Shown: piece after piece, positions 28,527 to 37,543 of the stretch
How the letters are laid out: every line of letters begins with the position of its first letter
Numbering within the stretch: the first letter of the stretch is position 1
From: CAUZFZ01 sp963579025
Lineage (GTDB): Bacteria > Planctomycetota > Planctomycetia > Planctomycetales > Planctomycetaceae
Direction of reading: 5' to 3'
Assembly: GCA_963579025.1 (NCBI GenBank)
Contig: CAUZFZ010000002.1
Location: 62,001 to 126,000, forward strand
Length of the DNA: 64,000 bases
The notes under the pieces: generated by a model
What the model was told of the DNA's origin: nothing
Database searches by the model: none
The model's input: only the letters and a program-made list of their open reading frames with translations
Made by a program: the position numbers and the translations under genes

Positions 28527-29612
28527 ATGACACATCAAACCATGCTCGTGGTCATGCTGCTGAGCCACCTCACCTCCTATGCACCGCCACCGCGAATGCA
28601 CGACACCGTCGTCTATCGCAGCGGAGCCGACGGCTATCACACGTATCGTATCCCCGGTCTCGTGCTGACGAAGAAGGGCACACTTCTGGCTTTCATCGAA
28701 GGCCGAAAGACCAGTCGATCGGATGCTGGCGACATCGACATGCTGCTCAAACGCAGTCTCGACGGTGGTGAGACCTGGTCGGACCAGCAGATCGTCCATG
28801 AGGTCGGTGGCGACAGGAAGATCACGATCGGCAATCCGTGTCCCGTTGTGGATCAGGATTCGGGGACCATCTGGCTGCCGTTCTGTTACGACAACGACCG
28901 CGTTTTCATGACTCACAGCGACGACGACGGGCAGAGTTGGAGCCAACCGGTTGAGATCACGTCGAGCGTCAAAGCCGACAACTGGGGCTGGTATGCGACA
29001 GGTCCGGGACACGGGATCCAGATTGAACGCGGCGAACATGCCGGCCGACTGATTATCCCGTGTGACCACCGCATCAAAGACACACCGCGAGTCGGCAAGT
29101 ATCGGCACAGTCACGCAATCTACAGCGACGATCACGGCAAGACGTGGCAATGCGGTGAAGCGACAGCGGCGTTCATGAATGAGTGTGAAGTGATTGAACG
29201 AGCCGACGGATCGCTGCTCTTGAGCATGCGCAATTATTCCGGCAAAAATCAGCGGGCGTTTTCGATCAGCACAGATGGCGGGCATTCCTGGTCGAAGCCC
29301 GAACACAACGCCCAGGTTTTCTGTCCCACGTGCCAGGCGAGCCTGCATCGGTATGCCGTCAAACCGTCGAACATCGTGCTCTATTCTGGTCCTGGTGGAC
29401 CGGGACGATCACATCTGACGATCCGGGCGACGTACGACGAGGGCAAAACGTGGCCGGTCAGTCGTGTTCTGCACGCTGGGCCGAGCGCCTATTCCGAACT
29501 GGCCGTGATGCCCGACGGCTCCATCGTGTGTCTGTTCGAATCCGGTGAAAAGGGCTCGTACGAAACGGTTCGCTGCTTACGGTTCTCGATCGGACATGTT
29601 GTCGGGGACTGA
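28527..29612 (+). CDS. Exo-alpha-sialidase (GH33-like, BNR repeats)
   Basis: 361 residues with a short N-terminal hydrophobic signal (about 1-20). HTYRIPGLV holds the YRIP arginine (Arg41), SRSDAGDID the acid, and Asp-boxes recur: SLDGGETWS, SDDDGQSWS, SDDHGKTW, STDGGHSWS, TYDEGKTWP. MNECEVIE and SMRN supply further active-site residues, and YSELAVMPDGSIVCLFE closes the six-bladed propeller. It would remove terminal sialic acid from glycans outside the cell, in line with the sulfatases nearby. Length is that of a single catalytic domain. Confidence 0.9.
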   Translation: MTHQTMLVVMLLSHLTSYAPPPRMHDTVVYRSGADGYHTYRIPGLVLTKKGTLLAFIEGRKTSRSDAGDIDMLLKRSLDGGETWSDQQIVHEVGGDRKITIGNPCPVVDQDSGTIWLPFCYDNDRVFMTHSDDDGQSWSQPVEITSSVKADNWGWYATGPGHGIQIERGEHAGRLIIPCDHRIKDTPRVGKYRHSHAIYSDDHGKTWQCGEATAAFMNECEVIERADGSLLLSMRNYSGKNQRAFSISTDGGHSWSKPEHNAQVFCPTCQASLHRYAVKPSNIVLYSGPGGPGRSHLTIRATYDEGKTWPVSRVLHAGPSAYSELAVMPDGSIVCLFESGEKGSYETVRCLRFSIGHVVGD

Positions 29613-29734
29613 GCGGAGCGGACGCTTGTTCGGATGGCTCGTTTGATTTTTTCTGTCTGTCGGCGTATCCAGCTCTTTGCATCCAACTCGTCACGCTCGC
29701 GCTACCGTTTCGTTCGGCCGTGAGCTGCGTGTCG

Positions 29735-29760
29735 ACCGCATGAATGCGGTTACTACGAAC
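29735..29760. repeat. Short repeat upstream of dapL
   Basis: The 26-base unit starting accgcatgaatgcggttact recurs at 31113-31138 with 2 differences, so near-identical copies flank dapL. Its core gcatgaatgc is part of a small palindrome (ccgcat / atgcgg). Confidence 0.6.
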
Positions 29761-29783
29761 GTATCTACAAGGATTTCCTCGCG

Positions 29784-31016
29784 ATGGTTCAGATTAACGA
29801 ACACTACCTGAAGCTCACGGCCGGATACCTGTTTCCCGAGATCGCCCGCCGCGTGAACGCCTTCTGTGAAGCCAATCCGGATGCCCAGGTGATCCGTCTG
29901 GGTATTGGTGACGTCACCGAGCCGCTGCCACCAGCGATTGTCGCAGCCATGCACAGCGCTCTCGACGAATTGGCAAACCGCGACACATTTCGCGGGTACG
30001 GTCCCGAGCAGGGTTATGGTTTTCTGCGCGAGGCAATCGCGACTAACGACTACCAGGCACGCGGCTGCGATGTGTCGGCCGACGAGATCTTTGTCTCAGA
30101 CGGTTCGAAGTGCGATTCCGGCAATATTCTGGATATTTTTGGAACAGGCAACACCGTCGCCGTGACCGACCCCGTCTATCCCGTCTATGTCGACACGAAC
30201 GTGATGTCTGGTCGAACGGGAGCAGCCGACGATGCGGGACGCTATGCAGGGCTGGTCTACATTCCGGTCACGGCGGAAAACAACTTTACGCCCTCGTTGC
30301 CTGAGCAGCCGGTTGATCTGATCTATCTGTGCTACCCCAACAATCCGACGGGGACTGTCGCAACCAGGGAAACACTGAAGCAGTGGGTGGACTACGCAAA
30401 GGCTCACGACGCGCTGATTCTGTTCGACGCGGCTTATGAGGCATACATCACCGATCCAGACATCCCGCACTCGATCTACGATGTTGACGGAGCCCGCGAT
30501 GTCGCGATTGAATTTCGCAGTTTCAGTAAGAATGCCGGCTTCACCGGCACTCGATGCGCGTTTACGGTGATTCCAAAATCACTGACGGGGAAGACGTCTG
30601 ACGGTGAAACCGTTGAGATTCACAAACTCTGGAACCGTCGCCATTCCACAAAGTTCAATGGCGTGTCATACCCGATCCAGCGAGGTGCCGAAGCCGCCTA
30701 CAGCGACGCCGGGCGGGAGCAGGTTGGCGGACTTGTGAGCTTCTATCTGGAGAACGCGCGTCTATTGCGCGAAGGCCTCACGAAGGTCGGCATCGAAGTC
30801 TACGGAGGCGTCAACGCGCCGTACGTCTGGCTGAAAACACCAGGCGGACTGAGCAGTTGGGACTTCTTCGATCAGCTGCTGCAGAAAGCACACCTGGTGG
30901 GTACGCCTGGAAGCGGCTTCGGGGCAGCGGGCGAGGGCTACTTCCGTTTGAGCGCATTCAACAGTCGTGAGAATGTCGAAGCAGCCGTTGAGAGGTTCGT
31001 GGGGTCTTTGTCGTAA
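29784..31016 (+). CDS. dapL: LL-diaminopimelate aminotransferase
   Basis: 410 residues, the normal length. Fold-type I PLP enzyme: VIRLGIGDVTEPLPP near the start, TFRGYGPEQGYGFLREAIA, CYPNNPTGTVAT, LILFDAAYEAYI, and SFSKNAGFTGTR with the PLP-binding Lys near residue 250. NAPYVWLKTPGG and FGAAGEGYFRLSAF (Arg for the carboxylate) close the site. It converts tetrahydrodipicolinate with glutamate directly to LL-diaminopimelate for lysine and the cell wall, the route used by planctomycetes and chlamydiae. AAGGA is located upstream of the ATG. It is a stand-alone gene, ending at a repeat-made hairpin region. Confidence 0.95.
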   Translation: MVQINEHYLKLTAGYLFPEIARRVNAFCEANPDAQVIRLGIGDVTEPLPPAIVAAMHSALDELANRDTFRGYGPEQGYGFLREAIATNDYQARGCDVSADEIFVSDGSKCDSGNILDIFGTGNTVAVTDPVYPVYVDTNVMSGRTGAADDAGRYAGLVYIPVTAENNFTPSLPEQPVDLIYLCYPNNPTGTVATRETLKQWVDYAKAHDALILFDAAYEAYITDPDIPHSIYDVDGARDVAIEFRSFSKNAGFTGTRCAFTVIPKSLTGKTSDGETVEIHKLWNRRHSTKFNGVSYPIQRGAEAAYSDAGREQVGGLVSFYLENARLLREGLTKVGIEVYGGVNAPYVWLKTPGGLSSWDFFDQLLQKAHLVGTPGSGFGAAGEGYFRLSAFNSRENVEAAVERFVGSLS

Positions 31017-31140
31017 CCGTTTGTAGTAGCCGGACTTGTCCGGCTTCGCTGACGCACACCGACTGCGCAACTTGTGCACGGTCGGATCGACGAAGTGGCC
31101 GCCAAGCCAGGAACCGCATAAATGCGGTTACTACAAACGG
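31017..31140. repeat. Inverted-repeat element between convergent genes
   Basis: Left arm from 31017 (ccgtttgtagtagccgga) and right arm ending at 31140 (gcggttactacaaacgg) are inverted copies. Each arm also carries its own small hairpin (agccggacttgtccggct; accgcataaatgcggt). The element lies between the ends of dapL and the M50-family gene and may stop transcription from both sides, but it has no T-runs. Confidence 0.65.
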
Positions 31141-31146
31141 CGGTGT

Positions 31147-33450
31147 CTACAGGCGGAAGTGGAAGGTCTGTTTGAGATAGCGCCAGATCCACGCCCAGGC
31201 AGTGCGTTCGTCGACACGGAAGCGGGCCCGTCCTCGCATGCCGGAACGAAGCAGTTGAGTGTCTTCGCTCAACTCGATCGTTGCCTGGTAAACACTACTC
31301 AGGAGTTTCTCACGGCCCTGACTATCCGTGACCGTGGGCAATTCACCACCAAGCTTGTTCGAAAGTAACTCCGGCACGTACTCCATGATCTCCTGAGAGA
31401 CTTCGACAATCTCGCCCTCGTAGGTCCGAGACGCCAGGTGGTCAAACTTCAGTTGGATAACTTCGTTGTTCTCTTGTTGATTCAGCAGCCGTTCGGCAAA
31501 TCCGTCCTGAATCATTTCATTAATATCGCCCTGATCAATCAACATGATCGCCTGATAACCTGGGTTCGGAGCGATGCTCAGTAGATGCGTTCGTTCCTCA
31601 AGGGTGGCTCCGATGTTCTTCTTATTAAGCGGGGTGCCGTTCCACGGAGTGAGCTGACGGCGTCGCGTTTCGATGGGTGGTTCCGGAGTGCGCGGTGCCG
31701 AGACAACCGTCCCACTTACCGTCGCGCGAATCGTCAGGTCTTCGATCTGGTCGTTAACTTCGGCCAGTTGATTCTTGAACGCCCGGATTCGCTGCTGTGC
31801 CAGATGCATTCGGCCTGACTGATTCTTCTTTGCCTGTGTTCGCTCCTCAATTTCCTGCAACTTGATTTTCAGCTCGAGATCGCGGCGCTCGTCTTCCTTT
31901 TCGGGGCTGAAGAGGATCACGAGGACTTCGCCCGGCTCGACTTCAGTGCCCTCTTCGTCCAACACCGGGCCTTTGACTTTCTGGCCCGGTTCGACGAGCA
32001 CATCGATCAGCTCACCGGCATCTTGCGTGTAGAAATGGTTGACCCCAAGTGGCTCGACGATGTATGTGGCTTCGATGTGCAACGGCATCGGAATTGACAG
32101 CACCGCGGTCAGCACAAGTCCCAGGACAGACAGGCTGATGGCGATCTTCGGCTTACTCATGGGTTCGATCCTCGGCGCTGAAATCATCTTGTACAGGTTG
32201 AAGGCCATGTTTCCGACGATGGTCGATACGGAGACGAAGGCAAGCGTCGCTCCGATACTCTGCAGGCCATACGGTTTGAGAACGGTGTAAAGGAAGACCG
32301 TGATGGCAATCACAATGAACCAGCGGTAAATGCCGGCACAGATGGCAAATGTAATAAACCAGGCCCGCCCGGTTTCCGGCATGAAGGGGTCCGGTTTGCT
32401 TTCAATGCCCAGACACCACCACGCGAACGTCTCGCGTAACAGCTTGTCGGCCTTGGGACGGAGATTCGGAATCTCCAGAAAGTCGGACATCATGTAATAG
32501 CCGTCAAACCGCATCAGCGGGTTGGCGTTGAAAATCACAGTGGTAATGGTCGTTACAAAAAATGTGTTTAAGGCCAGGTTATGCAGCAGCCCCTGTTCTG
32601 TGTACCGCCAGATGAAGATTGCGAAGGCGGATAACAGAATCTCGATATACATCCCAGCGGCCCCGATCATGATTCGGGCCCACTTGTTCCTCAGCATCCA
32701 CGAGTCCGAGACATCGCAGTACAGACACGGGCTGAACACGAGCAGCATCATGCCCATTTCATGACATTCGCCGCCGAAGTGTTTACATGAGAGTCCGTGC
32801 CCGAACTCGTGGATGATTTTTGCAATTCCCAGAGTGACCCATAAGTACAACAGATTCGGCCAACTGAAAAACTGCTGAAAGCCAGGCAGTTCCTGTCGAA
32901 ATGCCTCAAACTGGATCCCGAGCAGAATCCACGAGGTCACGACGATGATCGTCCACAATCCGACGCCCCACCAGGAATACATCCACCGCAAGAACGGATA
33001 CATCAGGTCGAGGGCCACAACGGGGTCCCAGCCAGGCAGTCGCAGATACAGCAGACTCCGCATCGTGTTGAAGAATTTCTTCTTCTTTTCCTCGCGGTGT
33101 TTCTTGATGAGCGCCGCGCCCTGACCTTCGCGATTGGCGTAGACCAGCCCTTTTTCGTGCAGGTCGGTGATCAGGTGCTGAATGTCGGAAAGCTGCAGCC
33201 GGACGGTCGGCATGATTTTGAGCATCTCATCCCGAAGAAGCTCAAGGCTGCGTTCACCATTGAGCAACTTCAGGACTTCGTACTGCTCCTGCTGGAGCCG
33301 GAAGTACTTCAGTCCGGCCGGGTCTTTGACGACCCAGTAGCCGACACCCAGATAGTCGATCCGCTTGACGACGAGATCCGGCCTCACCTCCAGCGGAATC
33401 GGTCGCTGGGTCGAGGGGGTCATCGCGGATGCTTGTTGCGATACTTCCAT
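31147..33450 (-). CDS. M50 site-2-protease / HlyD-type adaptor fusion membrane protein
   Basis: 767 residues. N-terminus (about 1-110): PqqD-like winged-helix segment (DPAGLKYFRLQQEQYEVLKLL). Membrane part (about 140-460): several helices with the zinc-protease motif IIHEFGHG near residue 215 and NPLMRFDGYY, as in M50 site-2 proteases. C-terminus (about 480-767): lipoyl-like HlyD halves (VLVEPGQKVKGP) around a coiled coil (EDERRDLELKIKLQEIEER). The family is found with exporters and adaptor genes in planctomycetes and may process or export peptides; the reaction is unproven. The upstream gene (33568-34464) is a separate HlyD-like adaptor in the same direction, so an operon is likely. Before the start lies a spacer with tggtcact/tggtcagt repeats. 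Confidence 0.85.
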   Translation of the reverse strand: MEVSQQASAMTPSTQRPIPLEVRPDLVVKRIDYLGVGYWVVKDPAGLKYFRLQQEQYEVLKLLNGERSLELLRDEMLKIMPTVRLQLSDIQHLITDLHEKGLVYANREGQGAALIKKHREEKKKKFFNTMRSLLYLRLPGWDPVVALDLMYPFLRWMYSWWGVGLWTIIVVTSWILLGIQFEAFRQELPGFQQFFSWPNLLYLWVTLGIAKIIHEFGHGLSCKHFGGECHEMGMMLLVFSPCLYCDVSDSWMLRNKWARIMIGAAGMYIEILLSAFAIFIWRYTEQGLLHNLALNTFFVTTITTVIFNANPLMRFDGYYMMSDFLEIPNLRPKADKLLRETFAWWCLGIESKPDPFMPETGRAWFITFAICAGIYRWFIVIAITVFLYTVLKPYGLQSIGATLAFVSVSTIVGNMAFNLYKMISAPRIEPMSKPKIAISLSVLGLVLTAVLSIPMPLHIEATYIVEPLGVNHFYTQDAGELIDVLVEPGQKVKGPVLDEEGTEVEPGEVLVILFSPEKEDERRDLELKIKLQEIEERTQAKKNQSGRMHLAQQRIRAFKNQLAEVNDQIEDLTIRATVSGTVVSAPRTPEPPIETRRRQLTPWNGTPLNKKNIGATLEERTHLLSIAPNPGYQAIMLIDQGDINEMIQDGFAERLLNQQENNEVIQLKFDHLASRTYEGEIVEVSQEIMEYVPELLSNKLGGELPTVTDSQGREKLLSSVYQATIELSEDTQLLRSGMRGRARFRVDERTAWAWIWRYLKQTFHFRL

Positions 33451-33567
33451 TGGTCACTGGTCGTTAGTCATTGGTCAGTGGTTACGATCACCGCTCGTCA
33501 CGTTCCAGTGGCACACGACCCGTCAATTCAGGACTGACAGAGCACGAGTGCCCATCGCCGACGCGCT

Positions 33568-34464
33568 TTATCGTCCGGCCGTCTGCGGGTTTGCCACTGG
33601 TGTGATCGACATCAGAGCTCGCAGTTGGGGCCGCAGGAATCCACGAAGATTTTCAACGTTCGCGGCGACTTTGGTCTTACCGATCAGTGGCAGTGGCCGA
33701 GGGTCGACCCAGGTAATTTCACCCACAAACACACTCTTGGCAACGTGGTCAGGCAGATCGTAGTGTTTCGTGTCGAGTTGCACGCGAACTTTGTCGCCGG
33801 CCTTAACACCGTAGCCCTCTTTGATCTTGATCAGGCCTTCGATGCGTAGGACCTCCGTGCTGATGATCTCAAGAATCGGATCACCCTGCCGGACGGCTTC
33901 GCCAGCCGTGCGGAAAACTGCTGAGACGACACCAGAGAACGGTGCTTTGATTTCGTGAGTCTTCATCGCCTCTTCACTTTCGACGACGGTCTTCTCGGCC
34001 ACAATCTGCTCGAACTCGGCCTGTTCCCTCTGCAGCAATGCCTTATTAACGGCCAGGCCAAGCTTCTTGAGTTCGAGTACTGGAACGGTCCCTGGAACGC
34101 GTGCGTTCGTGGCGATTGCGATTGCCAGTTCCTGTTCGGCCAGTCTGTAGGCGGCGTCCGCATACCGAATATGCACGTCATTGGTTGCCGTAAACGTGTT
34201 CTTCATATGCGTCGCCCGAGCCACACCGTCTTTCAGTCTGGCAATGACCTGACCCTTCTGGACCGGATCGCCTTCTTCGAACTCGATGAACTCGATAATG
34301 CCGGGTCGCTCGGCGGCGAGTTGCGCCTCATCCTGCTTTCGCAACTGCACGATGCAGTTTTCTGCGGTGATCGTGACGGAACGGGCATTCTGAGCCTGCA
34401 CAATCAGCGAGGCCGTCAGGACTGCGAGTACGATACCAGCGACGGTCAACGTGAAGCGTTTCAT
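33568..34464 (-). CDS. HlyD/RND-type periplasmic adaptor
   Basis: 298 residues from the ATG at 34464, preceded by GGAGA; a longer frame to 34515 adds 17 residues without a signal-like character. MKRFTLTVAGIVLAVLTASLIVQA is a signal peptide or anchor. The first lipoyl half (GIIEFIEFEEGDPVQKGQVIA), a helical hairpin (AYRLAEQELAIAIATNARV), the second half (IKAPFSGVVSAVFRTAGEAVRQGDP split over about 170-195) and a beta barrel follow. It would join an inner-membrane pump or the adjacent M50 protein to the outer layers. No outer-membrane channel gene is near. Confidence 0.87.
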   Translation of the reverse strand: MKRFTLTVAGIVLAVLTASLIVQAQNARSVTITAENCIVQLRKQDEAQLAAERPGIIEFIEFEEGDPVQKGQVIARLKDGVARATHMKNTFTATNDVHIRYADAAYRLAEQELAIAIATNARVPGTVPVLELKKLGLAVNKALLQREQAEFEQIVAEKTVVESEEAMKTHEIKAPFSGVVSAVFRTAGEAVRQGDPILEIISTEVLRIEGLIKIKEGYGVKAGDKVRVQLDTKHYDLPDHVAKSVFVGEITWVDPRPLPLIGKTKVAANVENLRGFLRPQLRALMSITPVANPQTAGR

Positions 34465-34892
34465 GACGTGTCTCCAGAGATGGCTCAATGGGCCAGGATG
34501 TGACTGGTTGGCCACGTGTCGGGATCAGCGCGGGTCTCGTGACACCATCCGTGGGAAGTTGAGTTGAGAATCGTAGTTCGGCCTGCCAGACTCGGCCAGA
34601 CCGGTTCAGCCGCGCCTGGCGGCGAGGATCTGGCCTGAAACTGAGGTGTACAACACCGAGTAATCTGGCGCTAGAAGGCCAACTTCGGCCAATCTGGCAG
34701 GAAGTGTCACTGATAAACCAGCCAGAGCACTCGATGTGCCAGTACACATTGGACTGTGTGATCGGGGCACATGTTCCAGTAATCTCGCAATGACGGTCGC
34801 GTCCAGTTTGCCCAGGTTGTCCCTGACGCCGCGAGAGAGCCGGTATTCGCGTCACCTGTCAGTTTTTACGATCCCGGACGGAAGATCTTTCA
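34465..34892. other. Divergent intergenic region
   Basis: 428 bp between the starts of the adaptor gene (minus) and the CorA-like gene (plus). Short inverted motifs occur (aaggccaacttcggcca near 34675). No gene was recognised on either strand. Promoters for both flanking genes should lie here but I could not assign -35/-10 boxes with confidence. Confidence 0.4.
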
Positions 34893-35678
34893 GTGAATCC
34901 CGATGCAACCCCGCAACAACCCGCACCTTCGAGTAATTCCAATAGCAGCCTGATTCCCGCCACCTGGGACGTGCCGGCTGTGTTTCGACAGCGATTGGGC
35001 GACAAAGTCGGCCGACAGCGGGTCATGTCGTCGGATGGTCATCTGCTGCTGATACTCCACAGTCCCCCGACAGCCGACCAGGCGGAACGTAACGGGCGGT
35101 TCTTCTGGCGACACTCGGATGGCACCTGGAGTTCGACGTCAAAGGGCAACGGTCAGCATGCTCTGGAAAACCACCTGACCGCCTATCGGAAACGGCTGGA
35201 GGAACTGGAAGACCTGGAAGTCGGGGCGAAGACAGCGGACGATTATTTCTCCTTGCTGTCTGAGTCGAGTCCGTTGTACCGAGCGGCTCGAAATCAACAC
35301 ATGGCGCTGCAGCAGGCACGTGAACTGGCTGCCGATGCGCGGGATGTGATCAACTTTCGAGACCAGACCTACGAGATCGAACGGGCGTCCGAACTACTGC
35401 ATGCGGACTCGAAAAACGCACTCGACTTCATGATCGCCCGGCGTGCTGAAGAGCAGGCGAAAGCCAGCCATCGCATGGGTGTGTCCTCTCATCGGCTGAA
35501 CGTGCTTGTGGCATTCTTCTTTCCGATTGCGACATTGAGTTCCGTCTTTGGAACAAACCTGATCCACGGTTACGAAACAGAGCATGCTCCCTGGCTGTTC
35601 GCCGCCATGCTTGGAACTGGTCTGCTCAGCGGGCTGATTCTGAAAGCCATCATCACGCGAGCTCCACCAGCGACGTGA
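34893..35678 (+). CDS. CorA-like membrane protein with degenerate GMN motif
   Basis: 261 residues, GTG start at 34893 with GGAAG upstream. The N-terminal 190 residues are soluble, with coiled-coil helices (LENHLTAYRKRLEELEDLEV; EQAKASHRM). Two C-terminal helices follow: LNVLVAFFFPIATLSSVFG and WLFAAMLGTGLLSGLILKA, joined by TNLIHGYE. The layout is that of CorA/Mg transporters, but the GMN signature is FGTN, so ion transport is uncertain. The stop overlaps the GTG start of rnpA (GTGA), so translation may be coupled. Confidence 0.65.
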   Translation: MNPDATPQQPAPSSNSNSSLIPATWDVPAVFRQRLGDKVGRQRVMSSDGHLLLILHSPPTADQAERNGRFFWRHSDGTWSSTSKGNGQHALENHLTAYRKRLEELEDLEVGAKTADDYFSLLSESSPLYRAARNQHMALQQARELAADARDVINFRDQTYEIERASELLHADSKNALDFMIARRAEEQAKASHRMGVSSHRLNVLVAFFFPIATLSSVFGTNLIHGYETEHAPWLFAAMLGTGLLSGLILKAIITRAPPAT

Positions 35679-36136
35679 GTCGCAAGGCGGCGCTGCAAAC
35701 ACGCAGGGACGAATTCGATTTGAGCGACCGACCCGACAATCTTCGTTTCCCAAAGTCGTCGCATCTGCGCAGGCCGGCAGAATTCAAGGCCGTCTACGGC
35801 GCGCGATGTAAGGCGGGTGACGGCTATCTGCTGATTTTCGCGCGCCCGAACGGGCTGGGCGAAACACGGTGCGGGCTGAGCGTGTCGAAGAAGCAGCACG
35901 GAATTGCCGTGCGGCGCAATCGCATCAAACGAAAGCTTCGTGAGGCGTTCCGACAATGTCGGTGCGACCTGCCCGAGGGGCTCGACCTGATCCTGATTCC
36001 CCGCCGCGATTCAGGTGCGGGTGTCAACGAGTATCGGCAGTCAATCCGACGACTGGCAGGGCGTCTGGGTCATAAGCTGGAATCGCAAACACTCGCTTCT
36101 GTCGGTGATCCAAGCGGAAGTGAAACTGCAACCTGA
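35675..36136 (+). CDS. rnpA: Ribonuclease P protein component
   Basis: 153 residues. The conserved RNR helix RRNRIKRKLREAFRQ (about 80-94) and the strand CGLSVSKKQHGIAV identify the RNase P protein; FPKSSHLRRPAEFKAVY is the usual N-terminal helix region. It binds the RNase P RNA and helps mature tRNA 5' ends. The start is taken as the GTG at 35675, overlapping the stop of the CorA-like gene; a TTG near 35719 would fit the family length better. The usual neighbours rpmH, yidD and yidC are absent. Confidence 0.88.
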   Translation: MSRKAALQTRRDEFDLSDRPDNLRFPKSSHLRRPAEFKAVYGARCKAGDGYLLIFARPNGLGETRCGLSVSKKQHGIAVRRNRIKRKLREAFRQCRCDLPEGLDLILIPRRDSGAGVNEYRQSIRRLAGRLGHKLESQTLASVGDPSGSETAT

Positions 36137-36238
36137 ATGTGCTTCAGCAACCGCGCCGCTTGCCGTTGACAGTTCAGTCCTTCCGGCCCACGCTGAACGC
36201 AGTAATTCGAGACAATGGTCCGTACGGCAGGCAACCTG

Positions 36239-37531
36239 ATGACGCAACAATTCTGTAATGGTCCGACACGCCGGGATTTTCTGACTGCCGGAGCCCTCGG
36301 ACTGACCGGCCTCGCAACGGGTGACTGGCTGCGGCCGGTTCACGCCGAAGACCGCAAAAACGCGACTGCCGACGCCGTTCTGTTCCTCAACCTCGCTGGC
36401 GGGCCGGCACACCTTGATTCACTGGATATGAAACCTGACGGACCGAGCGAAACCCGCGGTGAGTTTTCGCATATTTCGACGAAAATCCCCGGCCTCGTCG
36501 CCTGCGAACACCTGCCGAAGCTGGCCGATTCGATTGACCAGTACACACTGCTGCGCGGCATCAGTCACACCACCGGCGACCACCCGCAGGGCCAGTCGTA
36601 CATCTCGACCGGCAACCGTCCCAATCCCGCCGTGAAGTATCCGTCATACGGGTCGGTCGTGATGAAGGAGCTGGACTACGAGCCCGACCTGCCACCATAC
36701 GTTGCCATCCCAGCGACCGAGTGGAACGCCGGCTACATGGGCGATGCTTATTCGCCATTCCAGACGAATGCCGTCCCGAAACCGGGTCAGGCTTTCGCCG
36801 TGCGAGGCATCACGCCAGCGGCAGGTATTACCGTCGAGAAAGTCGCTCGCCGTGAGAAACTTCTGAAGGAAATCGACACCGCCTTTCGCAATGTCGAGAC
36901 CAACAGCCAGTTGCTGGAAGCACTCGACACGCTTGGCCAGCAGGCTTACAGCATGATCACTTCGAAGCGCACGCGCGAGGCCTTCGACGTCAGCCGCGAA
37001 CCGGAAAGTATCAGCAAGCTGTTCGACGCAGGAGAAGTCGGTCAGAGCCTGTTACTGGCGACGCGTCTGATCGAATCCGGTGTCCCATTCGTGACTGTGA
37101 CGAATCAGGGTTGGGACACGCACCTGGACAACTTCAAAGGCCATGCGCGCCTATTGCCTCCCTTCGACGCGTGCCTCACCGCCGCCGTCACGGCACTGCG
37201 CGAGAAGGGCCTGCTGGAGCGAACGCTGGTCGTGGCGATGGGAGAATTCGGCCGCACGCCGAAGATCAACCAGAACGTCGGCCGGGACCACTATCCCCGA
37301 GCGAACTGGTGTCTGATGACTGGCGGTGGCGTGCGACCGGGCCAGCTCATCGGAGCGACCGACGAAGCCGGCACAGGCCCAACTGATGGCACGGACATCC
37401 ACCCGGACGATCTGGGAGCGTCGATCTTCCACGCCCTGGGCATCGACCATCACAAAGAGTATTTCACGAAAACCGGTCGCCCTGTGAGCCTTATTCCTCA
37501 CGGCCGCGTAATCAGCGACCTCTTCAGCTGA
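36239..37531 (+). CDS. DUF1501 secreted protein
   Basis: 430 residues from the ATG at 36239; a start at 36215 adds eight residues without a clear purpose. A twin-arginine-like leader (TRRDFLTAGALGLTGLATG) opens the protein, then AVLFLNLAGGPAHLDSLDMKP and GISHTTGDHPQGQSYIST. The later NQGWDTHLDNFKGHARLLPP and ERTLVVAMGEFGRTPKIN are DUF1501 hallmarks. Another DUF1501 gene follows 12 bp downstream. No DUF1549/1553 gene is next to the pair, which is unusual. Confidence 0.9.
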   Translation: MTQQFCNGPTRRDFLTAGALGLTGLATGDWLRPVHAEDRKNATADAVLFLNLAGGPAHLDSLDMKPDGPSETRGEFSHISTKIPGLVACEHLPKLADSIDQYTLLRGISHTTGDHPQGQSYISTGNRPNPAVKYPSYGSVVMKELDYEPDLPPYVAIPATEWNAGYMGDAYSPFQTNAVPKPGQAFAVRGITPAAGITVEKVARREKLLKEIDTAFRNVETNSQLLEALDTLGQQAYSMITSKRTREAFDVSREPESISKLFDAGEVGQSLLLATRLIESGVPFVTVTNQGWDTHLDNFKGHARLLPPFDACLTAAVTALREKGLLERTLVVAMGEFGRTPKINQNVGRDHYPRANWCLMTGGGVRPGQLIGATDEAGTGPTDGTDIHPDDLGASIFHALGIDHHKEYFTKTGRPVSLIPHGRVISDLFS

Positions 37532-37543
37532 GTGGACGAAACC

